The position numbers were made by a program, and so were the translations under genes. Shown here one piece after another: positions 43,033 through 51,530 of a DNA stretch of 53,662 nt. The stretch comes from Gammaproteobacteria bacterium (GTDB lineage Bacteria; Pseudomonadota; Gammaproteobacteria; Steroidobacterales; Woeseiaceae): the NCBI GenBank assembly GCA_029863705.1, contig JAOTUU010000004.1, forward strand, positions 1 to 53,662, given 5' to 3'. The notes beneath the pieces are model-generated. The model ran no database searches. It had not been told where the DNA came from and saw nothing but the letters and a program-made list of their open reading frames with translations. The first letter of the stretch is position 1; each line of letters opens with the position of its first letter.

Positions 43033-43718
43033 GTTGCATTCCTGGGTCCAAATACGGCCGTACCGATGCGGACGATTGTAGCGCCTTCAAAAATTGCCGC
43101 ACGATAGTCGCCACTCATTCCCATGCTTAGAGTATCAGTAGGTATGCCGCTGGCACGAAGTTGATCAGCAAGGCGGCGCAGGCAGGCAAATGGCTTGCGT
43201 TGCGACTCAAAATCGTCGCGTATTGCAGGCAGGCACATCAGGCCGCGCAGCCTGATGCGTGGCAAGCCCACTACGCGCTTGGCCAGATCGGCTACATCTG
43301 TAACCGTGATTCCCGATTTGCTCGTCTCATCGTCGACGTTTACCTGCAGGCAGATGTTGAGGTCATCGAGGCTGGCAGGCCTCTGGCGGCTGAGCCGTTC
43401 AGCTGTTTTCAGGCGATCGACTGAATGTACCCAGTCAAAATGCTCGGCTACGACCTTCGTTTTGTTGGTTTGGAGGTGGCCAATAAAGTGCCATTTGAGG
43501 GAACTGTCGGCCACGGCCCTGATCTTCTCCAGCCCCTCGACGACCTGATTCTCGCCGAAATCGATTTGGCCGGCAGCTGCCGCTTCATAAATGGCAGAAA
43601 TGGTCTGCCGCTTGCTGACGGCCAGCAATTTCACACTGGCCGGGTCGCGGCTCGCATCAGCAGCGGCTTTCGCCAGCAAATCTCGGATTTCTCGCAAGTT
43701 TTCCGTGACTCTAATCAC
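43029..43718 (-). CDS. yggS: YggS family PLP homeostasis protein
   Basis: This 229-residue PLP-binding protein controls pyridoxal phosphate balance. The PLP lysine lies in LLAVSKRQ near residue 33; FGENQVVEGLEK, WHFIGHLQTNK and SMGMSGDYRAAI are further markers. It is the first gene of the operon reaching to 40842 and is divergent from pilT. Confidence 0.95.
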   Translation of the reverse strand: MIRVTENLREIRDLLAKAAADASRDPASVKLLAVSKRQTISAIYEAAAAGQIDFGENQVVEGLEKIRAVADSSLKWHFIGHLQTNKTKVVAEHFDWVHSVDRLKTAERLSRQRPASLDDLNICLQVNVDDETSKSGITVTDVADLAKRVVGLPRIRLRGLMCLPAIRDDFESQRKPFACLRRLADQLRASGIPTDTLSMGMSGDYRAAIFEGATIVRIGTAVFGPRNAT

Positions 43719-43804
43719 GTTTTACTCCGGGTGCTTCGCTATACTAGGCTTCGATCAGTGCCGGGTTATGGTAAGTCCGGCCACCCATAATATGAGGGAG
43801 AAGC

Positions 43805-44845
43805 ATGGCCGTCGATGTTGCCCAATTGCTGTCGTTCACGGTAAAGAACAACGCATCCGATCTGCACCTGTCTGGCGGTGTACCACCCATGATTCGTGTC
43901 GATGGTGACATCAAGCGTATCAACATGCCTGCGCTGACCCATAAAGATGTCAATAGCATGGTTTACGACATCATGAATGACAAGCAGCGCAAGGACTACG
44001 AAGAATTCCTCGAGACCGATTTCTCTTTCGAGATTCCCAAGCTCGCCCGTTTTCGCGTAAATGCATTTAATCAGAACCGCGGTTCAGCCGCTGTGTTCAG
44101 GACCATTCCCTCAGAGATACTGACACTTGATGATCTGGGTGCTCCTGCGATATTCAAGGATATTTCCATGCATCCGCGTGGCATCGTTCTTGTAACCGGC
44201 CCGACAGGCTCTGGTAAGTCGACGACGCTTGCGGCGATGGTCGATTACATCAACGACAACAAGCCAGACCACATTTTGACGATTGAAGACCCGATCGAAT
44301 TCGTACACGAATCCAAGAAATGCCTGATTAATCAGCGCGAAGTGCACCGCGACACGCTGGGCTTTAACGAAGCGCTGCGCTCGGCGCTGCGCGAAGATCC
44401 GGACGTGATTCTCGTCGGCGAGTTGCGTGACCTCGAGACTATTCGGCTGGCACTGACGGCCGCGGAAACCGGACACCTTGTATTCGGCACGCTGCACACG
44501 AGTTCGGCCGCAAAAACCATTGACCGTATTGTCGACGTGTTTCCTGCCGCCGAAAAGGAAATGGTCCGATCCATGTTGTCCGAATCGCTGCGCGCGGTTA
44601 TTTCGCAAACTCTGCTGAAGAGAATTGGTGGCGGACGAATTGCTGCACACGAGATCATGACCGGTACGCCCGCAATTCGTAACCTGATCCGTGAGGGCAA
44701 GATTGCCCAGATGTACTCTGCAATTCAGACCGGACAGGCTGCAGGCATGCACACACTCGATCAGAACCTGGCCGAGCTGATGTCGAAGGGTCTGATTAAC
44801 AAGGAAGAAGCACGCTTCCGTGCAGTTCAGAAAGAGAATTTCTAG
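43805..44845 (+). CDS. pilT: Type IV pilus retraction ATPase PilT
   Basis: PilT powers pilus retraction and twitching as a hexamer at the inner membrane. In the 346-residue protein Walker A is GPTGSGKST near residue 132. The Asp box gives the stretch ILTIEDPIEF; Walker B is VILVGELRD; the His box is TGHLVFGTLHTSSA. The AIRNLIREGKI signature of true PilT lies near 290. GAGGGAGAAGC precedes the ATG. It is the first of three related ATPases here. Confidence 0.95.
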   Translation: MAVDVAQLLSFTVKNNASDLHLSGGVPPMIRVDGDIKRINMPALTHKDVNSMVYDIMNDKQRKDYEEFLETDFSFEIPKLARFRVNAFNQNRGSAAVFRTIPSEILTLDDLGAPAIFKDISMHPRGIVLVTGPTGSGKSTTLAAMVDYINDNKPDHILTIEDPIEFVHESKKCLINQREVHRDTLGFNEALRSALREDPDVILVGELRDLETIRLALTAAETGHLVFGTLHTSSAAKTIDRIVDVFPAAEKEMVRSMLSESLRAVISQTLLKRIGGGRIAAHEIMTGTPAIRNLIREGKIAQMYSAIQTGQAAGMHTLDQNLAELMSKGLINKEEARFRAVQKENF

Positions 44846-44885
44846 GAATAGCTGCTTGCAGCTCTTCTGACTGGAGAAAGGAAAA

Positions 44886-46043
44886 ATGGAACGCGAACAA
44901 GCGGTAAGACTGACGCAGAATCTGCTCAGAAAAATGGTCGAGCGCGAAGGCTCTGACTTGTTTCTCACAATGGGGTTTCCGCCAGCGATCAAAGTCGACG
45001 GCACGATCCACAAAGCGACAGATACGCCGTTAACATCTGATCAGGCTGCGATCATGGTCCGAGCGATCATGAACGACAAGCAGATCAAGGAATTTGATGC
45101 GACTAAAGAATGTAACTTCGCGATCGCACCACAAGGTATTGGCCGTTTCCGCGTCAGCGCGTTTATTCAGCAGGGTCATGTCGGTGCAGTACTGAGAACG
45201 ATCACGACAGAGATACCAACACTCGAAGATCTTGATTTGCCGCCGATTCTCAAAGACGTCGTCATGAACAAACGTGGTCTTTGCATCATCGTTGGTGGTA
45301 CGGGCTCCGGTAAATCAACAACGCTTGCGGCGATGATTGGGCACCGCAATCATAACTCGCGTGGCCACATCGTTTCCATTGAGGATCCGGTGGAGTATGT
45401 GCATCCGCACGAGGGTTGTGTGATCACACAACGAGAAGTGGGCGTTGATACAGAAACATGGCATGCAGCCCTGAAAAACACGCTGCGTCAGGCACCAGAC
45501 GTCATACTCATCGGTGAGATCCGCGATCGCGAAACGATGGAATACGGTATTCAATTCGCCGAGACCGGTCACTTGTGTCTTGCGACCTTGCACGCCAACA
45601 GCGCGAACCAGGCGCTCGATCGAATTATCAACTTCTTCCCCGAGGAGCGGCGTCAGCAATTGCTGATGGATCTTTCTTTGAACACCAAAGCCTTTATTTC
45701 GCAGCGCCTCGTACCGAGAGAAGGCGGCGTCGGGCGAATCGCCGCGATGGAAATAATGCTCAACACACCGCTTGTCGCAGACCTCATCTTCAAAGGCGAA
45801 GTCGGGCAGATCAAGGAGATTATGGCCAAGTCCACTCGCCTGGGGATGCAGACCTTTGACCAGGCGCTGTTTGACCTGTACGAGCATGCCGCAATTTCCT
45901 ACGAAGAGGCCATGCGCAATGCCGATTCCAAGAATGAACTCAGGCTGCGCGTCAAACTTGAGAGCAAGCGCGACTCCTCCATTGCCGACCAGCAATCCGA
46001 GAGCCTCAAGATCATCGAAGATGATACCGCTCAGACTTTCTGA
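44886..46043 (+). CDS. pilU: Type IV pilus retraction ATPase PilU
   Basis: PilU helps PilT in retraction. The 385-residue protein has Walker A GGTGSGKSTTLA, ISIEDPVEYVHPHEGC, VILIGEIRDRETM and LATLHANSANQALDRII. The long C-terminal tail after RLRVKLES is the feature that marks PilU against PilT. It lies 41 bases after pilT, with a GGAGAAAGG ribosome-binding site. Confidence 0.93.
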   Translation: MEREQAVRLTQNLLRKMVEREGSDLFLTMGFPPAIKVDGTIHKATDTPLTSDQAAIMVRAIMNDKQIKEFDATKECNFAIAPQGIGRFRVSAFIQQGHVGAVLRTITTEIPTLEDLDLPPILKDVVMNKRGLCIIVGGTGSGKSTTLAAMIGHRNHNSRGHIVSIEDPVEYVHPHEGCVITQREVGVDTETWHAALKNTLRQAPDVILIGEIRDRETMEYGIQFAETGHLCLATLHANSANQALDRIINFFPEERRQQLLMDLSLNTKAFISQRLVPREGGVGRIAAMEIMLNTPLVADLIFKGEVGQIKEIMAKSTRLGMQTFDQALFDLYEHAAISYEEAMRNADSKNELRLRVKLESKRDSSIADQQSESLKIIEDDTAQTF

Positions 46044-46064
46044 GCGTCACGCAAGAGTGCATAA

Positions 46065-47123
46065 ATGAACGTAAAGCCGTTATTCAAATTGATGGTCGAA
46101 AAGAAAGCGTCGGACCTTTTCTTCGCGCCTTTCTCGCCAGCCAAGATCAAGATTGACGGCAAGATAATTCCCGTCAACAAGCTCGAGATGACGCCAAAGA
46201 TGGTCAGACAGGCGGCCATGGAGCTCATGGACGAGGATCAAATGGAAACCTTCATGCGCGAGCTCGAGATCGATTTCGCGATTTCGGAGCCCGGACTGGG
46301 TCGTTTCCGTGTCAACGTCTTCCACCAGCGTAGTAACGTTGCAATGGTGTTGCGATATATCACCTCGGAGTTGCCGACGCTCGAGGAGCTCGGTATGCCG
46401 AAGCAGCTCAAAGAGCTGATCATGTTGCGTCGTGGCCTGATTCTAATGGTGGGCGCCACCGGTTGTGGCAAGTCGACGACGTTGGCGGCGATGGTCAATC
46501 ACCGCAACGAGAAAACGTCATCACACATTATTACGATCGAAGACCCGATTGAGTTTCTGCACCCAAACAAGAAATCCATCGTCAATCAGCGCGAAGTCGG
46601 ACTGGATACGAAGTCGTACGGCAGGGCGCTGAAAAGCGCGATGCGCGCGGCACCGGATGTGATTCAGATCGGTGAGATTCGGGATACGGAATCCATGCAG
46701 GCGGCGCTGGATATGGCTGGTACTGGCCATCTGGTCGTCGGCACATTGCACTCGAACAATGCCGCAGAGACACTCGATCGCATCATCAACTTCTTCCCGC
46801 AGGAACAGCACGGTCAGGTCTTTATGGATCTCGGGCATTATCTGCGCGCAATTCTGTCGCAGCGCCTGGTGCGCTCCCGCAGCGGTAAGCTTGTTGCGGC
46901 CGTGGAACTCATGCTTAACACGCCGCATATCAAGGACCTTATGCTCAAGGGCAAGATTTCCGACGTCAAAGAAGCACATAAGGATAGCGGTGAGCAGGGC
47001 ATGCAGACCTTCGATGAAGCGCTTCTTGGCCTGTACAAGGCGGGCTCAATCACGCTCGAAGAAGCCATGTCGCACGCAGATTCTCGCTCCAACCTCGAAG
47101 CCAAGATTAACTTCGGCGGATAG
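46065..47123 (+). CDS. Third PilT/PilU-like ATPase
   Basis: This 352-residue paralogue has complete ATPase motifs: GATGCGKSTTLA, IITIEDPIEFLHPNKK, VIQIGEIRDTESM and VVGTLHSNNAAETLDRII. It lacks both the AIRNLIRE element of PilT and the long tail of PilU; the matching region reads LNTPHIKDLMLKGKI. It begins 22 bases after pilU. It may be a PilU-type accessory motor or act on another pilus; which of these is not known. Confidence 0.9.
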   Translation: MNVKPLFKLMVEKKASDLFFAPFSPAKIKIDGKIIPVNKLEMTPKMVRQAAMELMDEDQMETFMRELEIDFAISEPGLGRFRVNVFHQRSNVAMVLRYITSELPTLEELGMPKQLKELIMLRRGLILMVGATGCGKSTTLAAMVNHRNEKTSSHIITIEDPIEFLHPNKKSIVNQREVGLDTKSYGRALKSAMRAAPDVIQIGEIRDTESMQAALDMAGTGHLVVGTLHSNNAAETLDRIINFFPQEQHGQVFMDLGHYLRAILSQRLVRSRSGKLVAAVELMLNTPHIKDLMLKGKISDVKEAHKDSGEQGMQTFDEALLGLYKAGSITLEEAMSHADSRSNLEAKINFGG

Positions 47124-47163
47124 GCTGGCGCGCCTGGCGTGATCTCAGTAAACTTGCGTCGCC

Positions 47164-48162
47164 ATGCAAGCGACCGAAATAATTCAAGTCACCATTGACG
47201 ATGCAGGACTACAGCTCAATGCCGATGGCAGCCTGCGTCATTTGTTGACGCTTAAGGGCCTGGACAAGACCATACTCATCGAATTACTCGATGAGGCCCA
47301 GCAGTTCATCAGCCCATTTGGAGCTATACCCGCTCGCAGTCGATCGCTTGAAGGCCGAACCGTGGCGAACCTGTTTTTCGAGCCCAGCACCCGAACGCGA
47401 GCGTCATTCGACCTTGCTGCAAAACGCCTTGGTGCCGACGTGCTCAACCTCGACGTCAATACCTCCTCGCGCAAGAAAGGCGAGAGCATCCTCGACATGA
47501 TCTACACGCTGCAGGCTATGCATGTTGACATCATGGTGGTCCGCGATGCCAGCGCGAGCGTGCCGGCCCATATCGCCCGCAACGTCAACGACTATGTCAG
47601 TATTCTCAATGCTGGTGAGGCCGATGTATCCCACCCAACCCAGGGTTTGCTTGATTTACTCACCATCCGCCAGAACAAGGGCGGGTTTAATGGCCTGACT
47701 GTCGCGATTGTTGGCGACATTGCACATTCGCGCGTGGCCCGATCAACGGCGCATGGACTAAACACACTCGGCGTAGGAGAGTTGCGGCTTGTTTCTCCGG
47801 CGGCACTGGCGCCCGACCCGGATGAGATGCCTTTTGCGTCATTGACCGATAACCTCGATGACGGCATCCGCGGCGCAGATGTCGTCATGGCTTTGCGTAT
47901 TCAGCGCGAGCGCATGGATAGCCTTGAGGGTATCCCCGGCATGGACGAGTACTTTGCCAACTACGGAGTGAGCGCAAAGCGCCTCGAACTGGCCGCACCC
48001 GATGCGATCGTAATGCACCCGGGGCCAATGAACCGTGGTATCGAAATCGAATCAAGCCTTGCCGATAGTTCGGCTTCGGTCATTACCCAACAAGTCACGA
48101 ACGGCGTCGCTGTGCGCATGGCAGTCCTTGAGCGCGTCAGCAAGACGATGGCGGCGACTTGA
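47164..48162 (+). CDS. pyrB: Aspartate carbamoyltransferase catalytic subunit
   Basis: PyrB makes carbamoyl-aspartate in pyrimidine synthesis. The 332-residue protein has the carbamoyl-phosphate motif FEPSTRTRASFD near residue 68, then HPTQGLLDLLTI, GDIAHSRVARS and MHPGPMNRG. No pyrI or pyrC is adjacent. The stop overlaps the next start as TTGA. Confidence 0.95.
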   Translation: MQATEIIQVTIDDAGLQLNADGSLRHLLTLKGLDKTILIELLDEAQQFISPFGAIPARSRSLEGRTVANLFFEPSTRTRASFDLAAKRLGADVLNLDVNTSSRKKGESILDMIYTLQAMHVDIMVVRDASASVPAHIARNVNDYVSILNAGEADVSHPTQGLLDLLTIRQNKGGFNGLTVAIVGDIAHSRVARSTAHGLNTLGVGELRLVSPAALAPDPDEMPFASLTDNLDDGIRGADVVMALRIQRERMDSLEGIPGMDEYFANYGVSAKRLELAAPDAIVMHPGPMNRGIEIESSLADSSASVITQQVTNGVAVRMAVLERVSKTMAAT

Positions 48163-49046
48163 CGACAGCAGCGCAGAAACACGCACAAAGAAATCGCGGA
48201 ACCCTGTTCGTTGAAGACGGTGAAGTTGTGTTGATCGAGGCGTATCCGGGCGATCAGTTCATCATGCGTATTCGTGCGCCAAAGTGTGCTGCAGCGGCCA
48301 AGGCTGGCAGTTTCGTGCACATAAATTGTGATGCGACTTTGCCCATGCGCCGACCGCTTTCGATCATGCGAGCAACGGACGATTGCATCGAGGTGTTGTA
48401 CAAAATTGTCGGCGAAGGTTTGCACCTGCTGGCCGGTAAACGGCCGGGCGATGTGTTGAGTATCCTTGGCCCGATAGGACGGCCGTTTGAGCCGTCTCCG
48501 GAGCACCCGAACGCCTTGCTCATCGGCGGCGGTGTTGGCATCCCGCCGATGGTTTTTCTGGCGGGAACTTTGAGCGATACGGGTAGGAAACCCCTGGCTA
48601 TCCTGGGCTCAGAGATTCCGTTTCCCTTCGGTTTGGAGAAATCCAGACTTCCTACACCCTGGCTGGCCGATGACATCGACAGCGCAATGCCATTGTTAGA
48701 AAGCTGGGGCGTGCCTTCACGGCTAACGAGTTTGTCAGACTTTGACGGTTGCTACCGGGGCTATGTGACGGATTTGGCCGACGAGTGGATGCAGAGTCTC
48801 GACGATAACGAAAGGGCCAAGACCCAGGTTTTTGCCTGCGGCCCGACACCAATGCTCAAAGCAGTTGCAGAATTTGCGAAGCGCTATGACCTGCCGTGCC
48901 AGGTATCACTGGAGGAGTTCATGGCCTGCGCCGTTGGCGGTTGTGCCGGTTGCACCGTAAACATAAAGACACCGGATGGCCCGGCGATGAAGCGTGTTTG
49001 TGTCGACGGGCCTGTCTTCGATGCCGCTTCGGTTGCCTGGCAGTAG
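48159..49046 (+). CDS. PyrK-like dihydroorotate dehydrogenase electron-transfer subunit
   Basis: This 295-residue flavoprotein has an FAD domain with MRRPLSIMRA (R-x-x-S), a nucleotide-binding LIGGGVGIPPMVFLA, and a C-terminal [2Fe-2S] motif (EEFMACAVGGCAGC, then VCVDGPVF) with cysteines at C-x4-C-x2-C-x12-C. This fits PyrK, the partner of the NAD-linked PyrD type 1B. No pyrD is next to it. The start is TTG at 48159, coupled to pyrB by TTGA. Related flavin reductases are the alternative. Confidence 0.83.
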   Translation: MTTAAQKHAQRNRGTLFVEDGEVVLIEAYPGDQFIMRIRAPKCAAAAKAGSFVHINCDATLPMRRPLSIMRATDDCIEVLYKIVGEGLHLLAGKRPGDVLSILGPIGRPFEPSPEHPNALLIGGGVGIPPMVFLAGTLSDTGRKPLAILGSEIPFPFGLEKSRLPTPWLADDIDSAMPLLESWGVPSRLTSLSDFDGCYRGYVTDLADEWMQSLDDNERAKTQVFACGPTPMLKAVAEFAKRYDLPCQVSLEEFMACAVGGCAGCTVNIKTPDGPAMKRVCVDGPVFDAASVAWQ

Positions 49047-49059
49047 AGCTGTAGAGAAC

Positions 49060-49404
49060 TTGTGGGAGCGGTCTCTCCCCTCTACGGGGGATAATAAGCC
49101 GCGACGGTACGTCTCCCACACGGCCGTCTAGCCTGGCATCATTTTTTTCCGGAATGGCTCGCTGCGCTGCGCTTTATTTCCGGAAAAAAAGATCCCACGC
49201 TCCCGGCCCTCCTACCATCATCGCAGGGCTGGCGGACGGGGCGTTTATCGAGGGAAGTAAAGCGCAGCATCGCGAGCTCCCGTCAAGCGGGATCGAGACA
49301 TGACCGAGAGAAATGTCGCGTCTGCCAGCCGAGTAGCCAAGCATCGCGGGAGCCGGCCGTGTGACAATCTAAACCCGATGTCGCGGCTAAAGCCGCTCCC
49401 ACAA
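49060..49404. repeat. 345-bp element with REP-like terminal inverted repeats
   Basis: TTGTGGGAGCGG (49060-49071) is repeated inverted as CCGCTCCCACAA (49393-49404). Each end also contains the second half of a REP unit, GCCGCGAC (49098-49105) and GTCGCGGC (49380-49387); the right unit folds as GCGGC-TAAA-GCCGC. Inside are further dyads: TGTGGGAG with CTCCCACA (49061-49068, 49113-49120), the strong hairpin at 49142-49190, and GGCTGGCGGACG with CGTCTGCCAGCC (49227-49238, 49319-49330, one mismatch). No transposase gene is present. It fills the gap between the PyrK-like gene and ruvX. Confidence 0.75.
49142..49190. terminator. Long hairpin, likely bidirectional terminator
   Basis: TTTTTTTCCGGAA and TTCCGGAAAAAAA form a perfect 13-bp stem around a 23-base loop. 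Runs of seven T and seven A sit on the outer sides, so it could end the pyrB operon and ruvX transcripts. Confidence 0.6.
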
Positions 49405-49407
49405 ATT

Positions 49408-49851
49408 CTATCTATGTGACGCCAGGTACCGCTCGGCAATAAATACCGCCGCAGCGCTATCAATCATTTCTTTCTTGATTCGTCCACGAGATCCCGTTGC
49501 TCGGGCATTCTTCAATACCGCCCTGGCCTCAGTCGACGTATTACGCTCGTCTATCGTTTCTATGGGCAGGTCGTAACGTCTTAGTTCTTCGATAAAAGAC
49601 TCGACATGCGCAGTCATGTCGCTCGGCGTTTCGTCAACATGACGTGGCATGCCGACGACAACCAACGATGGCTGCCATTCGTTGATCAATTTGCCGAGGC
49701 TCTCGAAGTCGGGGCCCTCCTCGCCGTTTCGGACAACACCGAGCGGGCTCGCAGAACCGGTAATCGACTGGCCGACCGCAATACCGATGCGGCGCAGGCC
49801 GAAGTCAACCGCCAGTATGGTTTTCGGGCCGAGGTCAGGCGTGTCCGGCAT
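49408..49851 (-). CDS. ruvX: Putative Holliday junction resolvase RuvX (YqgF)
   Basis: This 147-residue RNase-H-fold protein is called a pre-16S rRNA nuclease or Holliday junction resolvase. Acidic catalytic residues are placed in LAVDFGLRRIGIAVG, TIDERNTSTEA and IDSAAAVFIAERYL. ATG 49851 gives the family start and overlaps the yqgE stop by 17 bases; the frame itself opens at 49932. Confidence 0.94.
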   Translation of the reverse strand: MPDTPDLGPKTILAVDFGLRRIGIAVGQSITGSASPLGVVRNGEEGPDFESLGKLINEWQPSLVVVGMPRHVDETPSDMTAHVESFIEELRRYDLPIETIDERNTSTEARAVLKNARATGSRGRIKKEMIDSAAAVFIAERYLASHR

Positions 49852-50398
49852 CGGGAGAAATCTGGCTGATGTCGATGCCGATTGACTGGGCGGCAGACAT
49901 CCAGCGTTCGCCAAATGGTGTATCGAAGACAATTTCGGGAGTGGCTGGCACGCTTAACCAGGAATTTGCCAACATTTCTTCCTCGAGTTGGCCGGCACCC
50001 CATCCCGCATACCCCAGCGCAACAAGTGTTTTGTCAGGGCCGTTGCCAGCTGCCATTGCGTCGAGTACGTCGCGTGACAGCGTCAGTAGAATATCGTCCG
50101 ACAGGGCCAGCGAATTCTCAAACACCTCGGCCGGGCTGTGCAGCACGAATCCGCGTTCGGGGCTAACGGGCCCGCCCAAAAGCACCGGTTCCTGGCTTGC
50201 AGCAGGGTTGGAATTCTGGGCATCAAGCTGCTCGAACAGGCCGCCGAGGTCCAGGTCCAGTGGCCGGTTGATGACAATGCCAAGCGCTCCATCGCTGTTA
50301 TGTTCGCAAATCAACGTAACCGTGGTGCTGAAATTGGGGTCAGGCATCCCCGGCATGGCGATGAGCAACTGATTTGCTAAAGAGCTGTGGAAACTCAT
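49835..50398 (-). CDS. YqgE/AlgH family protein
   Basis: This 187-residue protein has the YqgE/AlgH features: SLANQLLIAMPGMPDPNF at the start, ALGIVINRP, LGGPV and GYAGWGAGQLEEE. The biochemical function is unknown. It is coupled to ruvX, an arrangement found in many gammaproteobacteria. Confidence 0.94.
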   Translation of the reverse strand: MSFHSSLANQLLIAMPGMPDPNFSTTVTLICEHNSDGALGIVINRPLDLDLGGLFEQLDAQNSNPAASQEPVLLGGPVSPERGFVLHSPAEVFENSLALSDDILLTLSRDVLDAMAAGNGPDKTLVALGYAGWGAGQLEEEMLANSWLSVPATPEIVFDTPFGERWMSAAQSIGIDISQISPDAGHA

Positions 50399-50449
50399 GT
50401 TTACAGTATCGGTCTTGCGGCGGGCGGGTACAACTATGGAGCGGCCCCG

Positions 50450-51427
50450 TTATGCTGAAGCGTCCGGGCTTCGGAGAATCGGGCGTGATAATCCGACTGT
50501 CAGCCTTTCACCCAATACTTCCCGCCGAAACCGAAACAACTCTGCCGGACGGCCGCGGTTGAGCGCAGTAGTGCGGCCGACAGATTCAACCAAATCGGCT
50601 TTGGCAACGAGGCGACGAAAGTTTTGTTTATGCAGGGTCGCACCGCTAAGAGCTTCGGCTACCCGCTGCAATTGCAACAACGTGAACTCACCAGGTAGCA
50701 ACTCGAACACAACGGGTCGATAGGCAAGCTTGCCACGAAGCCGTCCCAGCGCGGTCGCGAGAATTCGGCGATGGTCTGAATTGAGTGGTTGTCCGAGCTC
50801 TACGGCTGCAAATTCGGTGCTTTGATCGCGCCCGGATTCCGCGACAATGCCGGCTTCGTACAAGAGCTCGAAGCGCTCGAGTGATAGAACGCTGTCTATT
50901 TCCTCGCCCGGTTTCAGCCCAAAAGTAACATTGACACGTTCTTTCCGGGCCTTTCGGGACTTGCCCGAAATGGCGCTATTTACCCAGTTGTGTAATGCCG
51001 GCGCTATGGTTTCGCCAATCATCGCTGGATAGCCTTTGCGCCAGTCTTCCCAGGGCAGATAGCCGTACAAGTCTTGCCACCCGGCATTTTTCTCAATAAC
51101 AGCATCCTCGCGAGCCAATGCGATATAGGCAACCGATACGACTCGCGGCCCACCACGGATTTCCCCGGGATCGCGATTGCGATTACCAAAGGTATACAGC
51201 TGTTCGACATAGTAGAGATCAAGGCCGGTCTGGGCCTCGACCCAACGCCTGAGGCCGCTTTCCAGACTGTCATGATGTGTTGGATCGAACGGACCACTGG
51301 GAAGTCCGCAGCCGCTAAAGTCTGAGGCGTCTTCTGCATTGACGATGAGAACACGGGGCTGGTTGCCGGTCACCGCGACGATAACCGCGGTGAGGTTGAT
51401 CACTACATTCTGCGCATCCAAGACCAT
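50450..51427 (-). CDS. nrtR: NrtR-type Nudix transcriptional regulator of NAD synthesis
   Basis: NrtR proteins repress NAD genes and respond to ADP-ribose. In the 325-residue protein an N-terminal Nudix-like domain (about 1-150) shows GCGLPSGPFDP and a degenerate Nudix helix (SLESGLRRWVEAQTGL), where the catalytic Glu residues are reduced, as expected for a sensor. A C-terminal winged helix (about 230-325) holds TLLQLQRVAEAL and KQNFRRLVAKADLVE. It is divergent from nadA, with two matching operator dyads between. Confidence 0.88.
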   Translation of the reverse strand: MVLDAQNVVINLTAVIVAVTGNQPRVLIVNAEDASDFSGCGLPSGPFDPTHHDSLESGLRRWVEAQTGLDLYYVEQLYTFGNRNRDPGEIRGGPRVVSVAYIALAREDAVIEKNAGWQDLYGYLPWEDWRKGYPAMIGETIAPALHNWVNSAISGKSRKARKERVNVTFGLKPGEEIDSVLSLERFELLYEAGIVAESGRDQSTEFAAVELGQPLNSDHRRILATALGRLRGKLAYRPVVFELLPGEFTLLQLQRVAEALSGATLHKQNFRRLVAKADLVESVGRTTALNRGRPAELFRFRREVLGERLTVGLSRPILRSPDASA

Positions 51428-51437
51428 TGACTCCGAT

Positions 51438-51456
51438 TATGCTCTCTGAGAGTATA
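51438..51456. promoter_or_regulatory. NrtR operator dyad 1
   Basis: TATGCTC-TCTGA-GAGTATA is an inverted repeat with one mismatch. It is 11 bases from the nrtR start and shares the pattern TATRCTC-N5-GAGYATA with dyad 2. Confidence 0.72.
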
Positions 51457-51462
51457 TACACA

Positions 51463-51481
51463 TATGCTCGTTTAGAGCATA
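51463..51481. promoter_or_regulatory. NrtR operator dyad 2
   Basis: TATGCTC-GTTTA-GAGCATA is a perfect 7-5-7 inverted repeat. It lies 25 bases from dyad 1 centre to centre, between nrtR and nadA. Confidence 0.78.
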
Positions 51482-51530
51482 ACTGTTTCACAAGCAATCA
51501 ATTCTGTCCTACTCAAAATATAGGTGATTC

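Noticed and set aside
49245-49463. 72-residue minus-strand frame in the REP-bounded element
   Set aside because: It is a translation of repeat DNA that runs into ruvX in another frame; such REP-derived frames are a common artefact.
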